From the NCBI GenBank assembly GCA_963422745.1, contig OY730477.1, positions 992,001 through 1,056,000 of the forward strand: a DNA stretch of 64,000 nucleotides. Reading direction: 5' to 3'. Positions 54,190 to 63,027 of this stretch are shown piece after piece (the stretch's first letter is position 1; the number at the start of each line of letters is the position of its first letter). Made by a program: the position numbers and the translations under genes. The stretch is from G963422745 sp963422745. GTDB lineage: Bacteria > Actinomycetota > Acidimicrobiia > Acidimicrobiales > Aldehydirespiratoraceae. Under the pieces are notes generated by a model. That model was not told the DNA's origin, did no database searches, and saw nothing but the letters and a program-made list of their open reading frames with translations.

Positions 54190-54894
54190 AAAGCAACCGG
54201 ATCCAGCGGTGGTGGGACGACTTGGTGCGCATGGCCCGCCACGGTGTCACGGTTCTGGCCTGCTTCGACGAGGGCTGCCCCACCAACCTGACCTTCACCC
54301 ATGACCACCCCCGCTGCTTTCGTGCTAGGCGAGCTGACCGAAGCCGACCGTCGTTCGATCTCGATAGTCGGCACTCGCGACGCCAGCACCGATGGCCTCG
54401 CAATGGCCGGGCGGTTGGCCAGGGAGTTGGCTGACCGCCGAGTCACCATCGTTTCTGGGACTGGCTCGTGGGATCGTCGCGGCTGCTCATTCGGCTGCCC
54501 TCAATGCCCGCGGTCGTACCATCGCCGTGTATGCACCACCATCAACCATGTCTACCCGAAGGAGAACAAGACGCTGGCCCGAGCCATCAGATGGCAGGGT
54601 GCGTGCCTATCCCAGTTCCTGCCCGGTATGCCCACCGGCCTCTGGGCATTCCCGGCTCACAGCATCACCGCTTCCGGGCTGTCGTTGGGCACCGTCGTGA
54701 TCGAGGCGAGTGAGACATCCGGGGCCAAGCGTCAGGCCGAAGCGTCTATCGCCCATGGCAATCGGGTCTTTCTGGTCGAACGGCTCGTCACCGACCAACG
54801 TTGGGTTTCGTCAATGGCCGAAACCCAGGCCCTGGTTACCGCAGTCACTGATGCCGACGACATCTCGAAGTGGTCGAAGCTGACTTCGATATAG
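54190..54894 (+). pseudogene. dprA-like gene broken by three frameshifts
   Basis: Three frames together give a DprA/Smf-like Rossmann protein. VRMARHGVTVLACFDEGCPTNL with HDHP is in one frame. LGELTEADRRSISIVGTRDAS and ELADRRVTIVSG are in a second, after a shift at a C5 run near 54310. ARGIVAAAHSAALNARGRTIAVYA is in a third (about 54455-54530). The protein returns to the second frame with HVYPKENKTLARAI, GLSLGTVVIEAS and SGAKRQA to the stop at 54894. DprA proteins load RecA on single-stranded DNA; stand-alone homologues also occur in defence islands. With three shifts it is probably inactive unless these are sequencing errors. Confidence 0.7.
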
Positions 54895-55049
54895 CAGAAG
54901 CCGTCCTCTTTTGCACTGACCTGATCCCTGGCCCTACTTGGAAGAGTTGAGAGCCAGCTTGATCCCGATCCCGGCCGAACAGGCTGGGATCTGCCCTATC
55001 GGTCCACACCGGTCTGCTCCACCACCGTCTGCGCAATTTCAAGGGACGG

Positions 55050-55297
55050 CTTACCTATTCAAAAGAGCTGCTCGGCGGTCTACCATCACCGATGAGCGTC
55101 ACGCTCTGGCCAGCGGCTTCGGGCTCTCCACCGAGGAGGCTCTGGCCTCGCCCCACGCCCTGACCGGCACCGTCGAGGAGTGCGTGGCCGCCCTGCAAGG
55201 CTGGAGGGAGCGATGGGGCATCTTCTATGTGACTTTCGGCTCGTTCGGCGCCGCCGAGGAGATGGTCCCCGTCGTCGAACGTCTGGCTGGCGCCTGA
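55050..55297 (+). pseudogene. C-terminal fragment of an LLM F420-dependent oxidoreductase
   Basis: ASGFGLSTEEALASPHALTG, TVEECVAALQGWRERWGIFY and VTFGSFG with PVVERLAG are the normal last 70 residues of an LLM-class oxidoreductase. Nothing of the barrel is left upstream. The stop at 55295-55297 directly precedes the first 133-bp direct repeat. Confidence 0.7.
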
Positions 55298-55430
55298 GCT
55301 TGCGTTTTTCCGGCGGAGGGCCCATACTGGTCGGTAGCTGGTGAGTAGCTCCTCAGCGGAGCCCTCATTGGAAGTACGCCCCGGATTGGCTGCGTTGCGT
55401 AGTCCCGGGGCCTCTGCGTCTATTGGCTCG
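55298..55430. repeat. 133-bp direct repeat, left copy
   Basis: Matches 57308-57440 over its full length with about four mismatches. It contains GCTTGCGTTTTTCCGGCG at the left end and TCTGCGTCTATTGGCTCG at the right end. The two copies bracket the HTH-DUF3800 gene pair in the same orientation. Confidence 0.93.
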
Positions 55431-55433
55431 GGG

Positions 55434-56072
55434 CTAGCAAACTTTGTGAATGCCCTCGACCAAGTGCCCGACGCGGTGGTAAATCTCGTCGTCTTTGCCA
55501 CAGAGTAGGTCGGTCCTAGCGCCAGCTAGGACGTCGGCGATGCTGAGGATCGGCTCGTCCTTGCCTGCGTGGGTGATCAAGAACCCCGCGGGCACCTGGC
55601 ATCGGGTGAGGAGCCGCTGATGCACTTGGTGGTCCGCCTTGTCTAGTTGATCGAAGCCAGCGGTCGGTTCATTTCGCGTCTCGATGACGACCCGGCTTAC
55701 CCTACCTTCGCCGGCGAGGTGGATGAATGCTTGCTTGAGAGCCTTAGCTCTGATGTGGTGCTCGGCTCCGCCTCCCGGGGTTCGAATCGGGACAGCCGAC
55801 TCAAAGAGGTGGCCTTCCCAGCCGTTGAGGCCTGCGATGGCTTCGATTGCCTCAACGCGACGAGTCTTGCTTCGGAGGTCGCCGTAGTGGAGCTTGTACC
55901 CGAGCTCATCCTCGAGCTTGATGATCTTCTCCCGGAGGGTGTCGAGTTCACCGTCGAGTGTGACTATGGCGGCGATCAAGTAGAAGTAACCGATGTCAGC
56001 GACCTTGCCGGTCCGAGGGTCCCGGGTGGGTTTCTTCGACTCGTCGAAGAAACCCACGAGTTGGAATGTCAT
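55434..56072 (-). CDS. DUF3800-like protein (RNase H-like fold predicted)
   Basis: 212 residues. FFDESKKP near the N-terminus (Asp-Glu-Ser after a strand), LHYGDLRS, VVIETRNEPTAGF and LSIADVLAGARTD follow the acidic-residue pattern of DUF3800 proteins, which are thought to have an RNase H-like catalytic core. Biochemical role unknown. The ATG (56072) overlaps the stop of the upstream HTH gene by four bases, so the two are translationally coupled. The stop lies four bases from the left 133-bp repeat. Confidence 0.65.
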   Translation of the reverse strand: MTFQLVGFFDESKKPTRDPRTGKVADIGYFYLIAAIVTLDGELDTLREKIIKLEDELGYKLHYGDLRSKTRRVEAIEAIAGLNGWEGHLFESAVPIRTPGGGAEHHIRAKALKQAFIHLAGEGRVSRVVIETRNEPTAGFDQLDKADHQVHQRLLTRCQVPAGFLITHAGKDEPILSIADVLAGARTDLLCGKDDEIYHRVGHLVEGIHKVC

Positions 56073-56851
56073 TGTAAGTCTTCCTTGATTGAGGCTCGTC
56101 GATCGACGGTGAACGGGCTCTGCAATGTGTGGCGGTATTCCTGGGTGAAGCCCTTGGGGCTTAGGGGCGCCTTCTTCAGGGTCCGGCGCCGTTTCACCAG
56201 CCCCCTCCGGTCCAGCTCAGTGATGCCTCGCTGGGCAGTGTCAGCGGAGATCCCGTACCACGGCTTGGCCTTCTCGATGGGTAGCACGAAATTTGGAGAG
56301 AGAGACAGGCCGATCAGCAACACTGCCTTCGCTGGCAACGCCAATGTCGAGGACCATTCGTCCTCGGCGTCGAGCCAGTAGTCGACCGGGAGTTTCAGGT
56401 ATCGATCCTCAGAACGACTCCGACCGTTCTTGTCGCCCGGGTGGGTGTAACGCCGTCCTGATCCATCTTCCCGGAGCAGGGTGACGTCGGCGAGGCGGCC
56501 GTGGCGACCTCGTTTGATCAGCCGATACTTCTCAAGACGGTTCCAGATCTTAGAGATGGTCTGGTCGGTGGCCGTGACCCCGGTGTGGCGAAGCGCCCGT
56601 GCCCAGACCGCGGCTCCCCGATGGGAGTTGAACGGCGGGGCGCTGGCGATCGCTTTCAGGAGTAGGTACAGATCGAAGCCTCGACGGTCACCGTTACGGA
56701 CCAGCGCAGCAAGCGGGCCTGGCCTCGGCTCGGCCTGGGGTCCTTGCTGCAGAAACTCGGTTCGCAGAGGGACAGCCCCATTGAGACGACCAGCGGTCTT
56801 CAGGAGCTCCTCCACTGTCTCTCGCGGCGTCGCAACATACTCTGTTCTCAT
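56069..56851 (-). CDS. Winged-helix DNA-binding protein, partner of the DUF3800 gene
   Basis: 260 residues from ATG 56851 (MRTEYVATPRETVEELLK). TATDQTISKIWNRLEKYRLIKRGRHGRLADVTLLREDG is a likely winged helix, and a second HTH-like stretch is YGISADTAQRGITELDRRGL. The overall shape recalls replication-initiator or regulator proteins of small elements. The frame opens 12 codons earlier, but ATG 56851 sits at the centre of an inverted repeat. With DUF3800 it may be the cargo of a mobile or defence element (inference). Confidence 0.6.
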   Translation of the reverse strand: MRTEYVATPRETVEELLKTAGRLNGAVPLRTEFLQQGPQAEPRPGPLAALVRNGDRRGFDLYLLLKAIASAPPFNSHRGAAVWARALRHTGVTATDQTISKIWNRLEKYRLIKRGRHGRLADVTLLREDGSGRRYTHPGDKNGRSRSEDRYLKLPVDYWLDAEDEWSSTLALPAKAVLLIGLSLSPNFVLPIEKAKPWYGISADTAQRGITELDRRGLVKRRRTLKKAPLSPKGFTQEYRHTLQSPFTVDRRASIKEDLQ

Positions 56852-56864
56852 GCGATGGAGTATG
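56836..56864. promoter_or_regulatory. Inverted repeat around the HTH gene start
   Basis: CATACTC and GAGTATG form a 7-bp inverted repeat with a 15-base loop that contains the start codon of the HTH gene. It could be an operator for autoregulation or an RNA hairpin at the start. Confidence 0.45.
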
Positions 56865-56887
56865 CCGTCACAGGGCCCTATTAACAA

Positions 56888-57307
56888 CTAATCTACGTAT
56901 AGATACTTGCCGTACCAGCGGTACCCATAAACATATCAGTACCAGAGCAGAATCTGACTACCTTATAAGTACAGCTCATAGCGCAGAAGGCCGGATTGAC
57001 ACTGTGGCACTGAATGTCGGGCGCGGGAGTCAAAGGTTCTAGGCGGCGGTGCAGAAACTGCCTGCGATCTTGATCCTGCAGCTGTCCCGAAGGATCCTGC
57101 AGCAGTCCCGAAGTCGCGTTCCTGGCTTGTTGTGCGAAACCTAAGGCCGGGAACCCCGATCTTGACCGACCCAGGCGTGGACTGAGGAGCCTATGACCCA
57201 CCCGGCTGAACATGCCATGGTATTCGGTCGATCGGGACCTCTTTCAATGTCGCCCCGGATGACGGCCGAACGATCCGAGGGGATCCGATTGGCACCTGTA
57301 CGAAAAG
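56888..57307. other. AT-richer non-coding stretch upstream of the HTH gene
   Basis: No convincing gene. The part 56880-56990 is AT-rich (CTACGTATAGATAC) and should contain the promoter of the HTH-DUF3800 pair. A small direct repeat CCTGCAG-TGTCCCGAAG / CCTGCAGCAGTCCCGAAG lies at about 57077-57115. Confidence 0.45.
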
Positions 57308-57440
57308 GCTTGCGTTTTTCCGGCGCAGCGCCCATACTGTTCGGTAGCTGGTGAGTAGCTCCCCAGCGGAGCCCTCATTGGAAGTACGCCCCGGATTGGC
57401 TGCGTTGCGTAGTCCCGGGGCCTCTGCGTCTATTGGCTCG
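57308..57440. repeat. 133-bp direct repeat, right copy
   Basis: Partner of 55298-55430, with about four differences in 133 bases. Its right end lies 19 bases from the 3' end of the DUF4143 ATPase gene. Confidence 0.93.
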
Positions 57441-57459
57441 TGGATGGGCCGACCTGCTG

Positions 57460-58809
57460 TCAGTGGTCACCGGTAGAAGCAAAAGGAAGCTGAGCCGGGT
57501 CGCCGGAGGTCCACAAGGAGCTGATGGGACGGAGGTGGAGCCGGTCGCCGACGGTCAGGTAGTGGCTGCCGGTATGGAGCATGAACCCGGCCCGAAATGT
57601 ACCAGGGGAGACTGCGTCTAGCCTGTCTCGGAGCCAGCCGACGGATCGGAGTTGAGTCGCGGTGGGGGAGCTGGTGGCCTTCACCTCAATGGCGATGGCC
57701 GTGCCGTCGAAACGTTCGAGCACCAGATCCACTTCATGACCGCTGTGGTCCCGGTAGTGAGACAGGGTTATGCGATCCACGGAGGTAGCAGCCTGGCGGG
57801 CGATCTCGTTCACGACGAAGGTCTCGAGCAATGCGCCCGCGGCGGGGGCGGTTGGTGAAGCCAGCGCACCGGGAGTCGCGCCGAGGAGGTCGGCAGCCAG
57901 GCCGGTGTCGGTCAGATGGAGTTTAGGGCGGCGCGCGATTCGAGGGACGAGATTGCGAGACCAGGCCGGTACTTCACCGACGATAAAGACGGCTCGGAGC
58001 CATTCGAGATACGACTGCACGGTCCTACGATCGATGCCCAGGTCACCAGCTGTAGACGTCAGGTTGAGCTCTTGACCAGTGCAAGCAGCGGCCCAGCGCA
58101 GTAGCCGCGGCAGAGCAGCAACCTTGCGGATGTCACCCAGCGCCACCAGGTCCCGCTGGGTGACGGTTTCCAGGTAGCTCTCGAACCAAGCCGAGCGGAT
58201 CTTTGGGGCCAGGGCCACCACCTCCGGAAACCCGCCCCGGCAGACCCGCTCGCAGTACGCCCTGCGCTCGGGAAGCGCGGGCCGTTTAGGGTTAACGGGC
58301 TGCTCGGGGTTAACGGGCTGCTCGGTGGTCACGGGTAGGGCCGAACCGAACGGAGGCTCAAACCACCCGTCCACAACGGTCGAGGCGGTACCAGCCAACT
58401 CCGCCTCCGACAGCGGCCAGAGGCGCAGAATCCGGACCCGCCCGGCCAGGGATTCGCTGATAGTGGGAACGGTCAGGAAGTTGGTGGACCCGGTCAGCAA
58501 GAACCTGCCTGGGGTTGGGTCTTCGTCGACCAACCGCTTCACCATCCGTATCAGCCGATCACCGCCGAGCTGGATCTCGTCCACAGCCAACGGGTAGGAC
58601 CAGCCGGTGAGGAAGGTCAACGGATCGGCCAGAGCAGCCTGACGGTATGCGGGATCGTCCAGCGAGACATAGCTGCCGTCCCGCTCGCTGGTGACGATCC
58701 TGGTCAGGGTGGTCTTCCCGCACTGGCGGGCCCCGTGCACCACGACTACCCGGAAGGCATCCAGAGCCTCCTCCAAACGAGGCTGAAGATGCCTTCTGAT
58801 CAGATCCAT
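57460..58809 (-). CDS. AAA-type ATPase with DUF4143 domain
   Basis: 449 residues from ATG 58809 (MDLIRRHLQPRLEEAL), which follows GGGAGAG at good spacing; the frame is open further to a TTG at 58869. Walker A HGARQCGKTTL, Walker B PLAVDEIQ, sensor LLTGSTNF and the C-terminal DUF4143 part with KLHLTDTGLAADLLG, LLETFVVNEIARQ and HEVDLVLER with AIEVKA. The last motifs form a D-ExK nuclease-like pattern. Such AAA_14/DUF4143 ATPases are frequent, often multi-copy and associated with mobile or defence regions; cellular role unclear. Confidence 0.88.
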   Translation of the reverse strand: MDLIRRHLQPRLEEALDAFRVVVVHGARQCGKTTLTRIVTSERDGSYVSLDDPAYRQAALADPLTFLTGWSYPLAVDEIQLGGDRLIRMVKRLVDEDPTPGRFLLTGSTNFLTVPTISESLAGRVRILRLWPLSEAELAGTASTVVDGWFEPPFGSALPVTTEQPVNPEQPVNPKRPALPERRAYCERVCRGGFPEVVALAPKIRSAWFESYLETVTQRDLVALGDIRKVAALPRLLRWAAACTGQELNLTSTAGDLGIDRRTVQSYLEWLRAVFIVGEVPAWSRNLVPRIARRPKLHLTDTGLAADLLGATPGALASPTAPAAGALLETFVVNEIARQAATSVDRITLSHYRDHSGHEVDLVLERFDGTAIAIEVKATSSPTATQLRSVGWLRDRLDAVSPGTFRAGFMLHTGSHYLTVGDRLHLRPISSLWTSGDPAQLPFASTGDH

Positions 58810-58924
58810 AGCCATCTCTCCCGCTGATGTATGAATTTCCTCGCCACTAATGTATAATATTCGTCTCAACTGATGCTCTGATTTCGCCAGAGTTAGTGCA
58901 CATTTTTCTCAGCTACGGCATCGC

Positions 58925-59215
58925 CGTGCATGGCACCACTATTGACCATGTCTATCCACGGGAGAACAGGGCGCTGGTCCGGCCATCACGATCCTGCTGG
59001 CACTGGTCGTGCTGGCGGTATTGTGGGAGAACAGGGCTAGGTCCGGGCTATCACGATCCGGGGTGCATGCCTGTCGGCTGGCGCCTTGCGGGCGGCCCAT
59101 GAACTGTCGGGGCCATCGCGATCCGGGGTGTATGCCTGTCGGATCAGGTCAAGGATTCTTCTTGGGCTAGGTCGGGGCCATCACGAATCCGGGGTGCACG
59201 CCTGGCCTATGCTGT
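58925..59215. repeat. Decayed tandem copies of a dprA-like internal segment
   Basis: CCATGTCTATCCACGGGAGA at 58947 corresponds to the HVYPKEN part of the dprA-like gene (54547). After it, GGGCTA or GGGGCC, then ATCACGATCCGGGGTGCATG and GCCTGTCGG recur about four times with changes; this matches the DNA for AIRWQGACLS in the dprA-like gene. No frame is kept. Confidence 0.6.
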
Positions 59216-59220
59216 GTCGT

Positions 59221-59875
59221 GTGGTTGCCAATGATGCGTCGCTGCCAGTGTTCCGGCCTCGGTACCTGGGCCGGGGGATATATGACCTCGGCGAGATGGC
59301 TCGCCTTCTCCGCCGGAGCCAGTCCTGGGTCATGAGATGGGCCCAAGCGCCATATAAAGGACGAGCGCTCCGGACCTTTCATTTTTTGGGATCTGATCAG
59401 CTTGCGAGTGATTTCGGAGCTGCGCATACGAAAGGTACGGCCCAATCACATCTGTGTGGGCGCGAGACACCTTGTGCAGGAGCTCGGTACTGACTATCCG
59501 TTCGCTCATAAGGAGCTTGCTACGGTTAGAAGAAGCTTCTTCGCCAATATCGTTGGCCTCTCCGAAGATGCCGGAGAAAGCGGCCAGCTCGCGTTTGAGG
59601 ACATTATTGATCCGTTTCTTAAGTCGGTCTCTTTTGATCAATCGGACATGGCGAAGATCTGGAAGCCATACACGGGAGTCTGGATCAATCCTGCATTTCA
59701 GGCAGGTGCGCCATGCGTAGACGGAACCCGAATACCTACGGCACAACTAGCTGGCCTGATTGGCTCGGAAAAAGATATTGATTCCGTGGTGGGAATTGAG
59801 GTCAGCGAGGATTACGGTCTCACCGCTGATCAGATCCGAGCGGCCCTTAGTTTTGAAGCATCTTTGGTCGCTTGA
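59221..59875 (+). pseudogene. DUF433-type antitoxin gene with a frameshift
   Basis: GTG 59221 opens RPRYLGRGIYDLGEMARLLR with RSQSWVMRW, a MerR-like N-terminal helix-turn-helix. Near 59390, after a T6-G3 stretch, the reading must shift by one to continue with DLISLRVISELRIRKV, and then the DUF433 part INPAFQAGAPCVDGTRIPTA, LAGLIG and YGLTADQIRAALSFE to the stop at 59875. DUF433 proteins pair with DUF5615 PIN-like toxins, whose gene follows. The single shift may be a recent mutation or a sequencing error. Confidence 0.7.
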
Positions 59876-59888
59876 GGAGACTCCGAGG

Positions 59889-60225
59889 TTGCCGGACAGA
59901 TCAAGGCCCATTCGACTGCTGTTGGACGAGAATCTTTCCCCGGCTGTAGAAAGAGCACTTCGTAGACTTGGATTTGATAGTGTCATTAGTCGGGTCCAAG
60001 AATCGGAATCAGCCGGGGCCGAATCGTTGCTCTTCAGATGAGGATGTTCTCAAACACGCCGTTAAGACTCGCCAAGTCATTGTTACTCATGATCTTGGTC
60101 TTGTCGTCCTTAGTGCAGAACAGGGTCAGTATGTAGTCTGGATTAGACCGAGAGGACCACAGCTAAACAAGCTAGGTTTGGCGATCCTGTTTCTTAAGGG
60201 CATAACCGATCGTTGTTGCTTGTGA
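59889..60225 (+). pseudogene. DUF5615 PIN-like toxin gene with a frameshift
   Basis: RPIRLLLDENLSPAVERALRRLGFDSVIS is the typical DUF5615 N-terminus (DEN). A one-base shift near 60015 is needed to continue with SSDEDVLKHAVKTRQVIVTH and the DLGLVVL segment (Asp of the THD motif), ending GLAILFLKGITD. Predicted ribonuclease toxin of the pair. Antitoxin and toxin are both disrupted. Confidence 0.7.
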
Positions 60226-60475
60226 TCTTGGTCTTGTCGTCCTTAGTGCAGAACAGGGTCAGTATGTAGTCTGGATTAGACCGAGAGGACCACAGCAAGC
60301 AAACTAGGTCTGGCGATTCTGTTTCTCATGGGTATAACCGACTGGAGTGAATGTCTGTTGAGCACTGATGATCCGGTTTGTGTAAAGGTGATGCAGACCA
60401 AATTTGTGACCCTCTCGCGGGATGAAGCTATCGAGTTGGTTGAACGGCGCAAGGTTGATCGGAACAAGTAAGGGG
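60091..60475 (+). repeat. Partial duplication of the toxin 3' end
   Basis: About 60091-60200 is repeated at about 60222-60332 (GATCTTGGTCTTGTCGTCCT onward). The second copy runs on in a frame that ends in VTLSRDEAIELVERRKVDRN and a stop near 60471, probably the original toxin tail. Confidence 0.8.
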
Positions 60476-60513
60476 CGTCCGGAATGGCGTTACAGGATTA
60501 GTTGGCTACAGGA

Positions 60514-61659
60514 TTAGTTAGGCGCCTCCACTGCTGCTTTTATGGTTTCGACTGTTCGTTGCATGTTTGACTTGATTGCGCTGCGGCGGGTGTTGACCAC
60601 CTCGGCGGGGTCTTCGGCTTTGGCGGCTCGCTGCGCTGTGCGATTGTTGGACGTGCCGATCCGCATCGAAAACCGCAGACGACTGCCTGTTCCCTGATCC
60701 ATGATCTCAAACCGCCACACAGCGCCCGGGTTGTCGGCATTCCCAGTGGACCATTGAAAGACCCGGCCTTCGGCGTAGTCCGTGACGTGGTTCTCTACCT
60801 CCCACTCAAAGTCGCCGAGCCTGTTGCGCCCGACGAACACGGCCCCCATGCCCGGTTCGTCGCGCCACTCCGCTGCTACCAGTTCGGTGCCAGCAGCCAT
60901 GGGCAGCGTGATGTCGCTGACCACGGGCCACACCTTGCGGGGGACTGCTTCGATGTCGATCTCGGTAACGACTCCCTGACCGTCGGCTATGTGGGTGCCG
61001 CCATCGGTCGAGGCTCGAGCACGGGTGAACCCCCAGCGGTCGAAGTAGGTGATCTCGGCCGCGGGGCGGCGCACCGCGGGGCGGAATTCCGTGCCCTTGG
61101 TGTAGGCAACCGGAAACGTCACCACGGTGGTCACCCCGTCTGCGATGTCCAGCACGTCGGCTAGCTCGTCAACGTTGCTGTTCAACAGGGTCGTCCACGT
61201 GGAACCCAGGCCCCGGGCTCGCAGGGCGAGGTTGAAGCTCCAAGCCGACTGCACGACCGAGTCGAACAGGCCAGGCCGACCGGAATTGTCGTGGACACCC
61301 CAGATAGCGGCTATCACCAGCACCGGCACCCGACTGAAGTTCTCAATCAGATAGGCGCTCGAGTCGAACACCTTCTCCTTGGAGTGGCCGGTGCCCTCCA
61401 AGCGGTCGGCCACACGTGTCATGAACTCGCCAGTGCGTGCGTACATCTCAGCCAGCTGGCGTTTGATGGCGTTGTCACGCACGACGATCCAGCGACGGCT
61501 GGCGTCGTTGCCGCCGGTCGGGGCCTGCTCGGCCACGTCAATACAGTCCAGGATGACCTGATCGGGTACCTCGCGGTCGAAGTCGAGGCGCTTACGAACG
61601 GCACGGGTGGTGCTCAGTAGCCGGTCGGCCTCGGTGACATCGAACGGGGTGGTGCTCAT
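60514..61659 (-). CDS. Nitroreductase fused to an SRPBCC domain
   Basis: 381 residues. The N-terminal part (1-220) is a nitroreductase-family flavin fold: STTRAVRKRLDFDREVPDQVILDCI, EQAPTGGNDASRRWIVV, RARGLGSTWTTLL. The C-terminal part (about 230-381) is an SRPBCC domain (VVTEIDIEAVPRKVWPVVSDI, GAVFVGRNRLGDFEWEV, STGNADNPGAVWRFEI) closely similar to the stand-alone protein at 8254-8859. The family reduces nitro or quinone groups with FMN and NAD(P)H; the SRPBCC half may hold the substrate. The last bases are copied just after the stop (GGCTACAGGATTAGTT twice). Confidence 0.87.
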   Translation of the reverse strand: MSTTPFDVTEADRLLSTTRAVRKRLDFDREVPDQVILDCIDVAEQAPTGGNDASRRWIVVRDNAIKRQLAEMYARTGEFMTRVADRLEGTGHSKEKVFDSSAYLIENFSRVPVLVIAAIWGVHDNSGRPGLFDSVVQSAWSFNLALRARGLGSTWTTLLNSNVDELADVLDIADGVTTVVTFPVAYTKGTEFRPAVRRPAAEITYFDRWGFTRARASTDGGTHIADGQGVVTEIDIEAVPRKVWPVVSDITLPMAAGTELVAAEWRDEPGMGAVFVGRNRLGDFEWEVENHVTDYAEGRVFQWSTGNADNPGAVWRFEIMDQGTGSRLRFSMRIGTSNNRTAQRAAKAEDPAEVVNTRRSAIKSNMQRTVETIKAAVEAPN

Positions 61660-61780
61660 GTCAGATGTTTGGTGATGTTGAATGGGGTGGTGCTCATGTC
61701 AGATGTTTGGTGATGTTGAACGGGGGTGCTGTTCATCTTCGGGCCTCGATCTACCTCGAACGGAGTGCTGTTCATGCGCT
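61637..61780. repeat. 38-bp repeat spanning a gene start
   Basis: GGGGTGGTGCTCATGTCAGA plus TGTTTGGTGATGTTGAA occurs at 61646 and 61684 (period 38), then in shortened forms (GGGGGTGCTGTTCAT; GGAGTGCTGTTCATG) to about 61775. The first unit includes the start codon and first codons of the nitroreductase fusion gene. Confidence 0.9.
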
Positions 61781-62524
61781 GGCCGCTGACGCGTGCGCAC
61801 GGGCAGCCTTGGCGAGGTTGCGCAGCTCGGCACGCTCGTCGTCGGTCAGCACATCAAAGTCAGGGCCGTGGAGCCGGTCGGTGGCCGCTTCAATCTCGTC
61901 GCGGATGTCGGCGAGGTGCGAAACCTCCGGCCAGGGACGGGGCCAGCCGAACAGTTCGGCGTTCCACTCACCAGCTGGCCCCGAAAGGATCGCCTCAAGC
62001 GGGGTCATGCCCGCGGCTTGGACCGCCACGCAATGGCGTCCGAATCGCAGCTCGCGCATCGTCTGAGCAAGCTGGAACGTACGTGCAGGTCCGGGTTCGT
62101 CAGGCATTGCCATGTCACGCCAGCCCACAAAGGTCGGGGCGCCGAACGGGGCGGCGTCAGCCACGACTCGCTGCAGCAGCTCGCCGAGGCGTTCAACGCC
62201 GTCCAGCCCGGTGAGCTTGTCCTCGCCCCACTGTTGACAGATGCGGGCGTACACGGCCGACCCCTCCGCGGGGCTCGCTGCTGCCCGCCCGTCGGCCACC
62301 ATCTTGCGCATCAGGCCCGGCTCCCAGAAGAAGGCTGCGGCCACCACGTTGTCGACCGGGCAATCGCCCAACACTCCGAGCCGACCCACGGCGTACCCGC
62401 CGCGGCCCGAGGCACGTAGTCCCGCCGCCTCGGCTTTGGCCTCGGTGCTTGGGTTGATCAGCCACTGCATGGCGAGCATCCCGATCGATCCCCGCATGCT
62501 GCGGGCCACGGTTGTCGAATCCAT
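61772..62524 (-). CDS. SCO6745-like helical protein
   Basis: 250 residues. AEAAGLRASGRGGYAVGRLG and VDNVVAAAFFWEPGLMRKMV near the N-terminus, FQLAQTMRELRFGRHCVAVQAAGMTPLEA in the middle and a C-terminal TDDERAELRNL match the layout of the actinobacterial SCO6745 family as I remember it. Members are all-helical proteins of unknown function. It starts at ATG 62524 and lies upstream of the nitroreductase fusion in the same direction. Confidence 0.6.
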   Translation of the reverse strand: MDSTTVARSMRGSIGMLAMQWLINPSTEAKAEAAGLRASGRGGYAVGRLGVLGDCPVDNVVAAAFFWEPGLMRKMVADGRAAASPAEGSAVYARICQQWGEDKLTGLDGVERLGELLQRVVADAAPFGAPTFVGWRDMAMPDEPGPARTFQLAQTMRELRFGRHCVAVQAAGMTPLEAILSGPAGEWNAELFGWPRPWPEVSHLADIRDEIEAATDRLHGPDFDVLTDDERAELRNLAKAARAHASAASA

Positions 62525-62769
62525 GCGCAGAACCTTAGAAGCAGGCGCCCATCAGTTTGCAACCTGACTGGTTTGGCGTTCGGATCCGATGGGGCCCTGG
62601 TTCATCAAGAACAGGTCTGTAACTTGCTAGTTGGCGTCGGGCCGGGTGTTGCGGGGGAAGGTGATTTTGGTGGGTGCGGTCTGCGATTTGTTGGTTTGGC
62701 GTCGGGCCGCTCCGCTAAGGCCCAGATCTCTTTGTCCTCTGGCTGGGATCTCGCGTGTTGTCAGCCGCT

Positions 62770-63000
62770 GCTGCCCGCGGCGCCAAGCATCGCCTCAAAC
62801 CTTGGCCTGCTGATCCCGCCCGTCACACGTGGATGACGGTGCCGTCGTCACCGACCACCATAAAGTATGGGAAGCCGATTAGTCCATATCCGTTCGCCAG
62901 CGGCGGCCCGTGTCGGGGAACGGCCGGTGCCAGGCCTAATCGTCTCACCCAACTTCTGCGGTTCATTCCCTGGTTTGCGACGGTGCCGGTTGGAACAGTA
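62770..63000 (-). pseudogene. Fragment of a thioredoxin/TlpA-like protein
   Basis: On the minus strand LANGYGLIGFPYFMVVGDDGTVIHV resembles the cis-Pro end of a TlpA-like domain. A frame change then gives TGGISRPRFEAMLGAAG, a typical last helix. The CxxC part is missing. The remainder of 62525-63143 contains only degenerate repeats (TTGGCGTCGGGCCG near 62630 and 62698) and no gene. Confidence 0.4.
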
Positions 63001-63027
63001 TCGGGCGGCACGGTGCTTGTTGGTAAG

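Noticed and set aside
55760..55800. tRNA-like T-loop sequence GGTTCGAATC
   Set aside because: It lies inside the DUF3800-like coding region and the surrounding bases do not form acceptor or anticodon stems.
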